61,592 nucleotides of DNA from a virus (IMGVR_UViG_3300032561_000023:1-61592); one strand, 5' to 3'. Positions 30,040-38,212 are shown, numbered from the stretch's first letter. Notes: a model not told the origin generated them from the letters alone. Made by a program: numbers and translations.

Positions 30040-30429
30040 ATGACAACACCTTCCGGAACAATATACATCAGCCAAGTTGACGGCGAAATTGGACTACCAA
30101 ATAGTAGTCCATATTCTAACCTAAGTTTCTTGAACGGCTATGTTATTCCTGGTCAGCGCGATTCATATCCTGATATGAACGAAATGCGTAACAGAGCATA
30201 CTACCAGTCAAATAACAAAGGCAACTGTAACAACGGTAACTGCGGAAATTGTAATTGTAATTGCGGTAATATCTGTTGCTATAACTGTTATATTAATGGT
30301 CACATTAATTGTACAAACTGCGACGGACAAAACTGGTTACAAAACAACTGTAATTGTAACTGTACCTATAATTGCAATTATGCTTCAGGATCATATAACT
30401 GTAATTGTAATTGTAACTGTAATTGTTAA
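30040..30429 (+). CDS. Fibre-like protein with Cys/Asn-repeat tail, possible modification substrate
   Basis: 129 residues. Residues 1-35 (GTIYISQVDGEIGLPNSSPY, then a NLSFLNG strand) match the short N-terminal pattern of many phage tail-tip or fibre-associated proteins (GTISxSxVNxELG...). The tail from residue 61 on is extraordinary: 19 Cys between residues 63 and 129, 17 of them directly preceded by Asn, ending in five successive Asn-Cys pairs at the very C-terminus. Codons alternate TGT/TGC with AAT/AAC, so the repeat is kept at protein level. It starts three bases after the fibre gene and lies 16 bases before a radical SAM/SPASM gene. It may be a substrate for thioether or other modification, or a metal-binding tail; neither is shown. 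Confidence 0.75.
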   Translation: MTTPSGTIYISQVDGEIGLPNSSPYSNLSFLNGYVIPGQRDSYPDMNEMRNRAYYQSNNKGNCNNGNCGNCNCNCGNICCYNCYINGHINCTNCDGQNWLQNNCNCNCTYNCNYASGSYNCNCNCNCNC

Positions 30430-30445
30430 CAAGACAAGGAACAAC

Positions 30446-31924
30446 ATGATTTTTGAAATTCTGGCAGAAAGATATGGTACTGGCGTTACCGATCAAAAGA
30501 CATTTTTTTACGATAACGAAAAAAATATCTTAAGTGATGAAACTGGTTATATCTGGGAATATCCTAACACCTACGCTAATTCAACATTTATACAAGATGT
30601 TCCATATAAGCCATTTGATAAAAATAATCCTTTGAAAAAATCAAAGGATGTACGTACAGTAAAAATTCAAATGGGGTTATCTTGTAATTACAGTTGTGAT
30701 TATTGCAGTCAGAAATTTGTCGAACGTCCACGTGAAACTAACGCTAAAGATATTGAAAACTTTATGGAGTTATTCAATAACTTAAATTTTAGCGAAGATC
30801 GTGGATTACGTGTTGAGTTCTGGGGCGGCGAGCCATTTGTTTATTGGAAAACAATGAAACCATTGGCCGAAGCTATTGCAGAAAGATTTAAAGACTGGAA
30901 AAATAAACCATCATTTAGCGTTATTACTAATGGTAGTTTGTTAACAGAAGAAAATTGTGCATGGTTATATAGCATGGGATTCCACGTTGCTGTCAGTCAC
31001 GACGGTCCTGGACAATTCACTCGCGGACCAGACCCGTTTGAAGATCCTAAAAAACGTGAAGTTGTATTAGATTTATATCAAATTTTACGTCCTTTAAACC
31101 GTATGAGCTTTAACTCTATGTTAAGTTATAAAAATCAAAGTCGTAAAGCAATTTATGATTGGTTTGTCGACTTTACAAATGATCCAAGTGTATTGTTAGG
31201 CGAAGGAACATTTGTAGATGCATACGATGAAGACGGTTTAGAAAATTCACTTAAAACAAAAGCAGATCATTTTGCCTTTAGACAACGTTCTTTTGGGGAA
31301 ATATTTGGAACTAATGGAGAAATTGGTTTTACAGGTATACTTGGTAAGATTGATAATTTTACAGAAGACTTGTTAACACATCGAGAAGCAGATTATCTCG
31401 GTCAAAAATGCGGCATGGACAGTGAAGAAACTGTTGCATTTGACCTACGTGGAAATGTAATTACATGTCAAAACGTAAGTGCATTAGAAACAGGTAAAAA
31501 TGGTGAACCACATTTAAGCGGTAACATTGCAAATATCGAAGATGTTTCAATTTCAACAAGTACACACTGGTCAAACCGTAAAGAATGTCCAGAGTGCCCC
31601 GTATTACATATTTGTAAAGGTGCATGTATGTTCTTAGATGGCGTTTACTGGAAAGCTAGTTGTAACAATGCCTACTCAGATAACGTGCCATTGTTCGCCG
31701 CAAGTATTGAAAAAATTACAGGCTACATTCCTGTATTAATTAAGAGCGATACATTACCTTTAGATCGTCAAGATATCTGGGGTAATATATACAAACACGA
31801 AGAAGAACAACCAAAGAAAATTATACCAATTAAGGTAGTCAGTGAAAAAGTTGCGGTAATCGATAACATCGAAGTTTACGGCAAAAGTTCCCTGATAAAT
31901 ACTACAGAAGAATCAGGAGCATGA
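30446..31924 (+). CDS. Radical SAM/SPASM-domain enzyme (peptide-maturase type)
   Basis: 492 residues from the ATG at 30446, which has AAGGA six bases upstream; the open frame extends further 5' into the preceding gene, but that part has no ribosome-binding site. The radical SAM cluster motif is CNYSCDYC (Cys80, Cys84, Cys87) and the SAM-binding GGEP lies at 127-130. The C-terminal half has the SPASM pattern for auxiliary 4Fe-4S clusters: Cys322, Cys341, then CPECPVLHICKGAC (Cys381, 384, 390, 394) and Cys406. This arrangement matches anaerobic sulfatase-maturase-like and RiPP-modifying enzymes, which act on Cys, Ser or other residues of peptides. The adjacent Cys/Asn-rich protein is the obvious candidate substrate (inference). 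No sulfatase gene is in the window. Confidence 0.88.
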   Translation: MIFEILAERYGTGVTDQKTFFYDNEKNILSDETGYIWEYPNTYANSTFIQDVPYKPFDKNNPLKKSKDVRTVKIQMGLSCNYSCDYCSQKFVERPRETNAKDIENFMELFNNLNFSEDRGLRVEFWGGEPFVYWKTMKPLAEAIAERFKDWKNKPSFSVITNGSLLTEENCAWLYSMGFHVAVSHDGPGQFTRGPDPFEDPKKREVVLDLYQILRPLNRMSFNSMLSYKNQSRKAIYDWFVDFTNDPSVLLGEGTFVDAYDEDGLENSLKTKADHFAFRQRSFGEIFGTNGEIGFTGILGKIDNFTEDLLTHREADYLGQKCGMDSEETVAFDLRGNVITCQNVSALETGKNGEPHLSGNIANIEDVSISTSTHWSNRKECPECPVLHICKGACMFLDGVYWKASCNNAYSDNVPLFAASIEKITGYIPVLIKSDTLPLDRQDIWGNIYKHEEEQPKKIIPIKVVSEKVAVIDNIEVYGKSSLINTTEESGA

Positions 31925-31925
31925 A

Positions 31926-32846
31926 ATGAATTTATACTTGGCAAACGGAACTAACAGATTATATGCATTATCAATTCAACTTGACGAGTCAAGTTTGACT
32001 TATAAGACATATGATGTGTATGAAACAATTAAATTAAAGCAATTCTGGGAAACACAAACAGGTAACGTATTACCTGGATCTTTATTTGATAAAGCACCTA
32101 CACCTGCTATAACACCTGCATGGGTTACTGAAACATATTCAGTTTACGAAAGCCAATCACCTGAATCGCAAACTATTAATTTTTCGGACATTCAAGGTTT
32201 ATCTGATTTTTCAGATCACGGTATTTTCATGTTGTATTCACCAGATTCTCCGTCTTATGTTTCTCCGATTAGACCAACGGCTCCTTCTTCGGTGCCAGCA
32301 GGAAAAACATCGATTAGAGTTCCACTTCATAACGGATACGCACTGACTACTGGTTCAAAAATGAGTCCATTTGTTCATAGTGCATTTAATAACAATATTG
32401 CTATGATTGCAATATGTGTGCCATTTGCAAGTGCTCCAGTTGATCAATGGTCAATTGTGTTTAACGTGAAAGATTCTAGTTTGTTTAAGTTAACATCTGG
32501 ACAAGCAACAACACCAATGCAAGGAAATAGCGTTGGTAAATTTACAAAAAGTTTATTACCTAAAGTATGGTTTACTAATAAAACTATGACTGTAACTGCT
32601 GATGGATTTGTTGATGTTCCTTTTTACTTAGGAGATTCAACAGGAAATCCTATCACACAATCAGATGCAACTGTATATTTGAAAACCACAGCAGGACAGT
32701 TAAACAAACAACAAGTTACCACAATTAATGGTCAAGGTACTGTTCGTTTAATTGCAAGTCATTTAGTTTCTGGAGAAACTGCAACTATTAGTTGCGGATT
32801 TAAATTATTCTCGGGAACAGACGATTGCGTTGTCACTGTAAATTAA
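31926..32846 (+). CDS. Unknown protein in the radical SAM/halogenase operon, Ig-like C-terminus
   Basis: 306 residues, starting one base after the radical SAM stop, with CAGGAG upstream, so clearly co-translated. I do not recognise a family. The N-terminus (MNLYLANGTNRLYALSIQLD) reads as beta strands. A Pro/Ser-rich stretch near residues 115-135 (RPTAPSSVPAGKTSIRVP) looks like a linker. Residues ~225-306 resemble a bacterial Ig-like domain (GDSTGNPITQSDATVYLKTT, then a GQGTVRLIAS strand). It could be a virion protein decorated by the flanking enzymes or a partner that presents a substrate. It has only two Cys, both near the C-terminus, so it is not another Cys-rich substrate. Confidence 0.6.
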   Translation: MNLYLANGTNRLYALSIQLDESSLTYKTYDVYETIKLKQFWETQTGNVLPGSLFDKAPTPAITPAWVTETYSVYESQSPESQTINFSDIQGLSDFSDHGIFMLYSPDSPSYVSPIRPTAPSSVPAGKTSIRVPLHNGYALTTGSKMSPFVHSAFNNNIAMIAICVPFASAPVDQWSIVFNVKDSSLFKLTSGQATTPMQGNSVGKFTKSLLPKVWFTNKTMTVTADGFVDVPFYLGDSTGNPITQSDATVYLKTTAGQLNKQQVTTINGQGTVRLIASHLVSGETATISCGFKLFSGTDDCVVTVN

Positions 32847-32853
32847 GGAAAAT

Positions 32854-34065
32854 ATGAAAATAGGAATTGTAGGTTCTGGAACCGCCAGCGCAGTTTCACT
32901 ATTAAAAATATTTGAACAACTCGAAAAACATCAATGTAAGCATGTTGATGTTTTTTGCATTTATGATCCTAACATTCCTATCACTACGGTAGGGGAAAGC
33001 ACTAGTTCGTTATTGCCAATCTTGTTATACAACGTAGCAAATTTTTCAATAACCGAAGAAATGCAACATTTTGATGGTACATTAAGATGGGGTACTCGAT
33101 ACTATTGGAAAGATGCTAACGATACAGAGTTTTTTGTTAAAAACGGTATACCAGGTTTGCACGTTAATAGTGAAAAATTTAGTAGATTTGTAATTAATAG
33201 GCTAGATGAAATTTACGAAAACTTTAGCCAGATACATGGCAACGTATCTAGTATGACACAAGATGCATATAAAGTTACGGCAGTCATCGATGATGTTGAA
33301 CATAAATTTGATTTTTTAATCGATTGCAGAGGAAATCCAACAGAAGAAGAATTGAATAGTGGCGCATACAGCTTTCCTCAATTTGAAACAGTTAATTCTG
33401 TTATATTATATCCAGATTTTAAAGAATATAATGAAGATATTACATCAGCGTATGTACATGAAGATGGGTGGATGTTCGGAGTTCCACTAACACATCGAAA
33501 AGCGTTTGGATATTTGTACAATAAAAACTTTACAAGTCACGAAGAAGCAAGTGAAAAATTTGCAAAATTAAAAGGTATCGATACAATTAATCTAAGAAGA
33601 TTCAGTTGGAGACAGTATTATAAAAATACTGCTATGGACGGAAGAATTATGTCTATGGGAAATCGATTACAATTCTTTGAACCTGCACAAGCATTGCCGT
33701 TACATTATTACATTAATTTAACAATGGAATTCATTAGTCGAATTATTAATAATAATTTAGACGTACATAAGATGAATATACAATTAAATTTTGACCATAG
33801 AAAAAATATAGAAGGAATGCAAAATTTAATTGCATTAAATTATTGCGGGTCTTGTAATATTAAAAGTCCGTTCTGGGAATATGCTACAATTAACTCAAGA
33901 AAACGTCTAAAAAATTCTCAACAGTTTCAACAATATTTAAGAGACTGTGAAAAATCTGAAAAAATTGAAATATACTGGTGGCATAACGCCCAGTTAATGA
34001 AAGAATACATTGACGGATTTGGAATTAAATTAGATCAACTAAGTCAAAAACAGTCTGCAACTTAG
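32854..34065 (+). CDS. Flavin-dependent halogenase-like protein (VirX1/tryptophan-halogenase family)
   Basis: 403 residues, seven bases after the previous stop with AAGGA. The N-terminal FAD motif is GIVGSGTAS (residues 4-12). GEST at 48-51 matches the GEAT motif of tryptophan halogenases, WMFGVP at 206-211 corresponds to WxWxIP (second Trp is Phe208), and GNRLQFFEPAQA at 269-280 to the G(D/N)AxxFxEP motif. A viral halogenase of this family, VirX1 from cyanophage Syn10, is known to halogenate with a preference for iodide. By eye, the position of catalytic Lys79 of PrnA/RebH falls at Arg78 here (TLRWGTRYYW). If right, this could be a changed catalyst, a monooxygenase-like flavoenzyme, or a misalignment. 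No dedicated flavin reductase is in the window. The 3' end overlaps the convergent Nudix gene by 41 bases. Confidence 0.8.
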   Translation: MKIGIVGSGTASAVSLLKIFEQLEKHQCKHVDVFCIYDPNIPITTVGESTSSLLPILLYNVANFSITEEMQHFDGTLRWGTRYYWKDANDTEFFVKNGIPGLHVNSEKFSRFVINRLDEIYENFSQIHGNVSSMTQDAYKVTAVIDDVEHKFDFLIDCRGNPTEEELNSGAYSFPQFETVNSVILYPDFKEYNEDITSAYVHEDGWMFGVPLTHRKAFGYLYNKNFTSHEEASEKFAKLKGIDTINLRRFSWRQYYKNTAMDGRIMSMGNRLQFFEPAQALPLHYYINLTMEFISRIINNNLDVHKMNIQLNFDHRKNIEGMQNLIALNYCGSCNIKSPFWEYATINSRKRLKNSQQFQQYLRDCEKSEKIEIYWWHNAQLMKEYIDGFGIKLDQLSQKQSAT

Positions 34066-34474
34066 TTCTTATTGTTTTGCTACTAAAACTGTTACGTAAC
34101 CCTTGGTGCAAAGGTTTAGGAGCACGATCGATAGTAGTCCATGCCCATCCAATATGTTCGTCACTTAGTGTTGGAATAAATTCAGATTCTATCACACACA
34201 AGTATGTGTGGAAATTAAAAACTTTGTCGTTACTAACAAATGTTTCTAGAGGTATAGTTTTAATTATATTAGGTACAGCGCCTATTTCTTCTTTAATTTC
34301 ACGTTGTAAACCTTGCCAAGGTGTTTCTCCAGTGATATTAGTACCACCTACTAGCCCCCAAGTGCCTTCGTGTTTACCGTGACTTTTTTGAAGAAGTAAA
34401 AATCGTTGTGTAGACTTTGCATAAAACAATGCACCACTACAAACAATTTGTTCTTTTACAATACTATTTTCCAT
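34025..34474 (-). CDS. Nudix hydrolase
   Basis: 149 residues on the minus strand. It has a complete Nudix box: Gly44, Glu50, then Arg58-Glu59-Ile-Lys-Glu62-Glu63-x-Gly65, fitting Gx5Ex7REUxEExGU. Glu59, Glu62 and Glu63 would bind the divalent metal. Preceding GTWGLVGG is the usual loop. Such enzymes hydrolyse nucleoside diphosphate derivatives (damaged dNTPs, NAD(H), ADP-ribose or capped RNA); the substrate cannot be predicted. It starts 18 bases inside the 3' end of the gp15 gene, so it is the last cistron of the gp14-gp15 operon, and its end overlaps the convergent halogenase gene. Confidence 0.88.
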   Translation of the reverse strand: MENSIVKEQIVCSGALFYAKSTQRFLLLQKSHGKHEGTWGLVGGTNITGETPWQGLQREIKEEIGAVPNIIKTIPLETFVSNDKVFNFHTYLCVIESEFIPTLSDEHIGWAWTTIDRAPKPLHQGLRNSFSSKTIRTKLQTVFDLVDLI

Positions 34475-35916
34475 TGGCCGGCACCATATTCACCTTCAAA
34501 GCTCTTAACCCATGAAACACCATTCCATGTGTATTGAACTCCAGTGTATATATTCGTTTGCCATACCATAGTATCCGATTCTTGACTTGCATTAAAAATA
34601 ACATGCCATGCAGATCCGGTATATTCTATAATATCGTTTGCATGTGCTACTAAATTACCCCACACAACCGCAGGTGTTGTATTGCTTGCATTTCCAATAT
34701 CTTCAATAATTAAATATCTAGTACCAGCAGTAGGGCTATTAGGTGTATATGTTTGTGGATTAATAATAGCATCAAATGTACCAGGACTGTTTGGTCTATA
34801 ACTAGTAGATGCATTATATCCAGCATCTGTTTCTAGTTTACCAGTACTATCTATACCAGTATTTGATGTAAGTGTATCTGGATTCCAATTAACTTGTAGT
34901 ACTGTTGGGTTAGTAGGATTAACAGCAATAGTTCCGATAACATAAGTACCATTCGGTTGCAATAAGTATAGCATACTCGATCCTGCAACATATTGACCAG
35001 TGAATAATTGGAACAAACTTAACCAATCTTGGGGCGTACCGGTGGCTGTTGGAATACTCAGTGTTGGTTCTGGAGGAACTATACCTGCTGTACTTTCTAA
35101 TAATGTTGCTTGATTGTCGTAAACTTGAATTTTAAATCCGGTAACAGTAACAGTTTCTGAAGAAATTAAATCACTAAAAGACGGACTATTTCCATCTGTT
35201 TGCAATGTTGGATCTATACCAAGTCCATCAATGTACCCTGCAGGATAATTTGAATTGTTGCTGTATAAACTTGTGATAATTTTTGTAATAACACCAAGAT
35301 GTTTGACCTTAACTGGAGGACTAATCCATATAGGAGTATCTAAAGTCAGCGTTGCAACATCAATTGGAGTATCGGTACCAACGGGCACTTGTTTACTACC
35401 CCATACTACGTCACCTAAATTAAGAACAGTTAAGCTGGTCCAGTCAATGTAGTTGTCTGTAGTTTGTAATTCTAAACTAGGATTGAATAATACCAATACT
35501 TGTTCAAGTATTTGTAATTTTTGATCAGTACTACTTGTCCAAATATCGCATTTCATTTTTAAATTAAACGGAGTTGGCATTAGGCGTTCAACAGTATAGT
35601 TACGTCCTTGCGCTCCAGTATAACTTCCATCGTTAACATCTCTTTCACGGAAATTTAATTTTCCAACATACGTTTGATCAGCAAGACGATTGCGGTCTAA
35701 TTCTAAACCTGTTATGTAAACACTAATACGTGGAATACTATTAACAGCATTTTCACTGTTCATACGCATGATACTAGCTACTTGTCTGTCTGCATCTCCG
35801 TACAAAACAGGTACTTGATGTAGTGTTCCGTCACCATATTTGACCACAAAATTGCTAAACACACGCATTGTTTGTGTCAAATATCTTCTTACTTGTCCGT
35901 CATAGAACCATTGCAT
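34456..35916 (-). CDS. 15: Tail sheath stabiliser/completion protein gp15
   Basis: 486 residues. The first ~230 match the T4 gp15 pattern: FYDGQVRRYLTQTMRVFSNF aligns with the T4 FYNSSFRRYATLMGDLFSN start, followed by VPVLYGDADRQVASIM, IPRISVYITGLELDRNR, then PTPFNLKMKCDIWT and EQVLVLFNPSLEL. Gp15 forms the hexameric ring closing the tail tube and sheath and joins the tail to the head. The protein is much longer than T4 gp15 (272 residues); the C-terminal ~200 residues are a separate beta-rich extension (YLIIEDIGNASN, IIEYTGSAWHVIFNAS) also seen in marine relatives. The gp14 stop overlaps its ATG by one base, so translation is coupled. Confidence 0.82.
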   Translation of the reverse strand: MQWFYDGQVRRYLTQTMRVFSNFVVKYGDGTLHQVPVLYGDADRQVASIMRMNSENAVNSIPRISVYITGLELDRNRLADQTYVGKLNFRERDVNDGSYTGAQGRNYTVERLMPTPFNLKMKCDIWTSSTDQKLQILEQVLVLFNPSLELQTTDNYIDWTSLTVLNLGDVVWGSKQVPVGTDTPIDVATLTLDTPIWISPPVKVKHLGVITKIITSLYSNNSNYPAGYIDGLGIDPTLQTDGNSPSFSDLISSETVTVTGFKIQVYDNQATLLESTAGIVPPEPTLSIPTATGTPQDWLSLFQLFTGQYVAGSSMLYLLQPNGTYVIGTIAVNPTNPTVLQVNWNPDTLTSNTGIDSTGKLETDAGYNASTSYRPNSPGTFDAIINPQTYTPNSPTAGTRYLIIEDIGNASNTTPAVVWGNLVAHANDIIEYTGSAWHVIFNASQESDTMVWQTNIYTGVQYTWNGVSWVKSFEGEYGAGQWKIVL

Positions 35917-37376
35917 TATAAATCCGCCCTAGGTTTAAGAGCAGTAGACAAACTTTGTCGTTGTGCATCTCTTGTGTTATATAGTGTCACAGTCCATTGA
36001 CCATCACTAGGTATGGTTTGTTGTGTATCGTCAATTACAGGCAACGTAATTCTTAAACAAGTAGTTTGTATTCCTGCTGGACTTGTGTAAACATATGAAC
36101 TATACAACGATGGATAATCGCTTAATGCAAATTCAAGTTGTGTTGGACCAGATTTAATAACAGCATATGGAATTGCATTATTGATTGCAAATAAAATTCT
36201 AGTGTTTACTTGAGTCGCCCCTTGTGTTAGTGTAACAACATCACTGGCCACTTGACTATTATATGTGTAACTGGTGTTATTGATAAAGCCAGTTTTTAGT
36301 GTTTGTCTTGTATCATTGTTTGTCATATTCATTCTAACAGCATCTTCAACTTTAATCCACCCACTTGATTTTTGATCAAAGCGGAATAATCTGTTAGGTA
36401 AAAAATCTGTGCGTAAAAAGAAATCATCTGCACCTGGATTTTCAGGAAATTGAATACCAAATCCAAATGCATAACCGTTAACAGGATAACCATCACCGAT
36501 TAAGTAACCAGTATAACCTGTACGTACAGGTCTAGCATTATTTTCGTTAGCAAGATAACTAACCTGACTTGCATCTAATGATGTTTCATCGACGGTTTCT
36601 AATAATGGTTTGCCAGTATTAGGATCGACAGCAAGCGTATAAAATTGTCTAGTTTCATATCCACTCTTAGGAGCATCGGCTTCTGCTTGTGCTACAATCT
36701 GCTGATTAATTTCGATTTCTTTATTAAACGTACTCAGCAAATCTTTTAGAGTTACATTAGCACCCACAATAGGATCACCGTTAGCATCTGTAGCTTGTTG
36801 ATTAAAGATAGTATCAAATTGTTGGCTATCTGTAACACGTTTAAGTTTTAATCTATATAAATGTGGGAACCAAGTTACACTAAATCCTTCACTTGCACGA
36901 CCTACATCAGTAACAGTATAGTATCTTGGCAAACTAACATCATAATTATTAAGAGCAAAATCATCTCTTAAATGGGGTAACTCTAATACATCGCCGCTAA
37001 TAGGTTTACGTCCTATAGTTTTAACAATGTCATTAATATGTACGGTCATGTACAATGTGTCATTATCAATAAACAAACCAAATTGACTTAAATTAAAATC
37101 AATATTTTGTACATTGTACATGCCTCGAATTCTGTAAATTTCATTATCGTACGTGCTATCGCGATTTTCCAAGAAAAGCAAATCTTGAATATTTGTAGGT
37201 TGGGCACTAGGATAATTAGGCTGATCAGCAGTGGCATTTGTTGGGTCGGTATTAGCACCTAAATACTTGTGCCAATAGACATCGGTTCCTCCCGCTTGGA
37301 ACATTTCGCTAGCTTGACGATCTATGAATTTATAGTCGTTGCCTTTTTCTGGTTTGTATAAGGATAATCGTGGCAT
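35916..37376 (-). CDS. 14: Neck protein gp14
   Basis: 486 residues, transcribed divergently from gp13. The N-terminal region (FIDRQASEMFQAGGTDVYW) and a central part (FGLFIDNDTLYMTVHIND ... ISGDVLELPHLRDDFALNNY) follow the T4 gp14 pattern, where gp13 and gp14 form the neck that joins head and tail. It is nearly twice the length of T4 gp14 (256 residues), with an insertion rich in Asp/Gln and a C-terminal beta-rich extension. No Shine-Dalgarno sequence precedes the ATG. Instead a TAAATA box ends five bases upstream, which suggests a leaderless transcript. Confidence 0.75.
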   Translation of the reverse strand: MPRLSLYKPEKGNDYKFIDRQASEMFQAGGTDVYWHKYLGANTDPTNATADQPNYPSAQPTNIQDLLFLENRDSTYDNEIYRIRGMYNVQNIDFNLSQFGLFIDNDTLYMTVHINDIVKTIGRKPISGDVLELPHLRDDFALNNYDVSLPRYYTVTDVGRASEGFSVTWFPHLYRLKLKRVTDSQQFDTIFNQQATDANGDPIVGANVTLKDLLSTFNKEIEINQQIVAQAEADAPKSGYETRQFYTLAVDPNTGKPLLETVDETSLDASQVSYLANENNARPVRTGYTGYLIGDGYPVNGYAFGFGIQFPENPGADDFFLRTDFLPNRLFRFDQKSSGWIKVEDAVRMNMTNNDTRQTLKTGFINNTSYTYNSQVASDVVTLTQGATQVNTRILFAINNAIPYAVIKSGPTQLEFALSDYPSLYSSYVYTSPAGIQTTCLRITLPVIDDTQQTIPSDGQWTVTLYNTRDAQRQSLSTALKPRADL

Positions 37377-37381
37377 ATTGA

Positions 37382-37387
37382 TATTTA
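37382..37387 (-). promoter_or_regulatory. Late promoter box abutting the gp14 start
   Basis: On the minus strand the sequence reads GATAAATATCAAT then ATG, with five bases between TAAATA and the start codon. There is no GGAG-like sequence. A transcript starting ~6 bases after the box would begin at or next to the AUG. Confidence 0.65.
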
Positions 37388-37395
37388 TCGTTAGC

Positions 37396-37401
37396 TAAAT
37401 A
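37396..37401 (+). promoter_or_regulatory. Late promoter box for gp13, divergent from gp14
   Basis: CTAAATATA lies 17 bases before the gp13 ATG (37419), with AGGAG between box and start. It is back to back with the minus-strand box at 37382-37387, eight bases away. Confidence 0.6.
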
Positions 37402-37418
37402 TACTAGGAGAGTAAAAA

Positions 37419-38204
37419 ATGGACGATTTACCATCAACTACGCAGAGTAATTCCACTGTAGAAAGAAATAAGGTTTTTGACTATATAAAAACCATGCTTG
37501 GCGACGGCATGATTGATGTCGAATTAGATCCTAAACATATGGAAATTGCGTTAGATCGTGCATTAACTCGTTATCGTCAAAGAAGTAGTAATAGCGTAGA
37601 AGAAAGTTATTTGTTTTTAGAACTCATACAGGATCAAAACGAATATAGATTACCCGACGAAGTTATAAGTGTTAGACAAGTATTTCGTCGAGCTATTGGT
37701 TCAAGAAGTGGTATAGGTGCAGGCGGAACATTGTTCGAGCCGTTCAACTTGGCGTACACTAACACTTACTTGATGTCAGGTAGTATGATGGGTGGCCTAG
37801 CAACTTATGATGCTTTTGCTGGCTATCAAAAATTAGTAGGACGTATGTTTGGTAGTTATATCGAATTCCTCTGGAAACCAACCACACATATTTTAAATAT
37901 TTTACAACGTCCTTTTGCTCAAGGCGAACAAATTCTCATTCAAAGCTATAATTATCGTCCCGACTGGGTTCTGTTACAAGATCCTTATGCTAAACAGTGG
38001 TTAAAGGACTATGCACTTGCCACAGCTAAAGGCATGCTAGGAGAAGCACGTAGTAAATTTGGGTCAATTGCAGGTCCCGGTAGTCCTATTACACTAAATG
38101 GAACTGCCCTTTTAACTGATTCAAAAGCCGAATTAGAAAAATTAGACAAAGAAATTGAAACTCTAGTTAGCGGCGGAACGGGCTATTATTTCATAACTGG
38201 CTAA
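37419..38204 (+). CDS. 13: Neck protein gp13
   Basis: 261 residues with AGGAG upstream. The text matches the T4 gp13 head-completion/neck family: VFDYIKTMLGDGMIDVELDP, then ALDRALTRYRQRSSNSVEES, a central hydrophobic region, GSYIEFLWKPTTHILNILQR and the C-terminal QWLKDYALATAKGMLGEARSK, followed by a helix with ELEKLDKEIETLV. Gp13 joins gp14 to form the neck that seals the packaged head and receives the tail. T4 gp13 is 309 residues, so this is a slightly shorter version. The divergent arrangement with gp14 and gp15 breaks the T4 order 13-14-15 on one strand. Confidence 0.85.
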   Translation: MDDLPSTTQSNSTVERNKVFDYIKTMLGDGMIDVELDPKHMEIALDRALTRYRQRSSNSVEESYLFLELIQDQNEYRLPDEVISVRQVFRRAIGSRSGIGAGGTLFEPFNLAYTNTYLMSGSMMGGLATYDAFAGYQKLVGRMFGSYIEFLWKPTTHILNILQRPFAQGEQILIQSYNYRPDWVLLQDPYAKQWLKDYALATAKGMLGEARSKFGSIAGPGSPITLNGTALLTDSKAELEKLDKEIETLVSGGTGYYFITG

Positions 38205-38212
38205 GAAAATTC

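Noticed and set aside
30404-30429. Short tandem TGTAAT/TGTAAC repeat as a CRISPR-like or microsatellite element
   Set aside because: Unit is six bases, in frame, with synonymous third-base changes, so it is a coding repeat selected at protein level.
30296-30445. N-terminal extension of the radical SAM gene back into the Cys-rich gene
   Set aside because: The stretch is the Cys/Asn repeat read in another frame; AAGGA and ATG at 30446 give a proper start and the protein begins with plausible sequence there.
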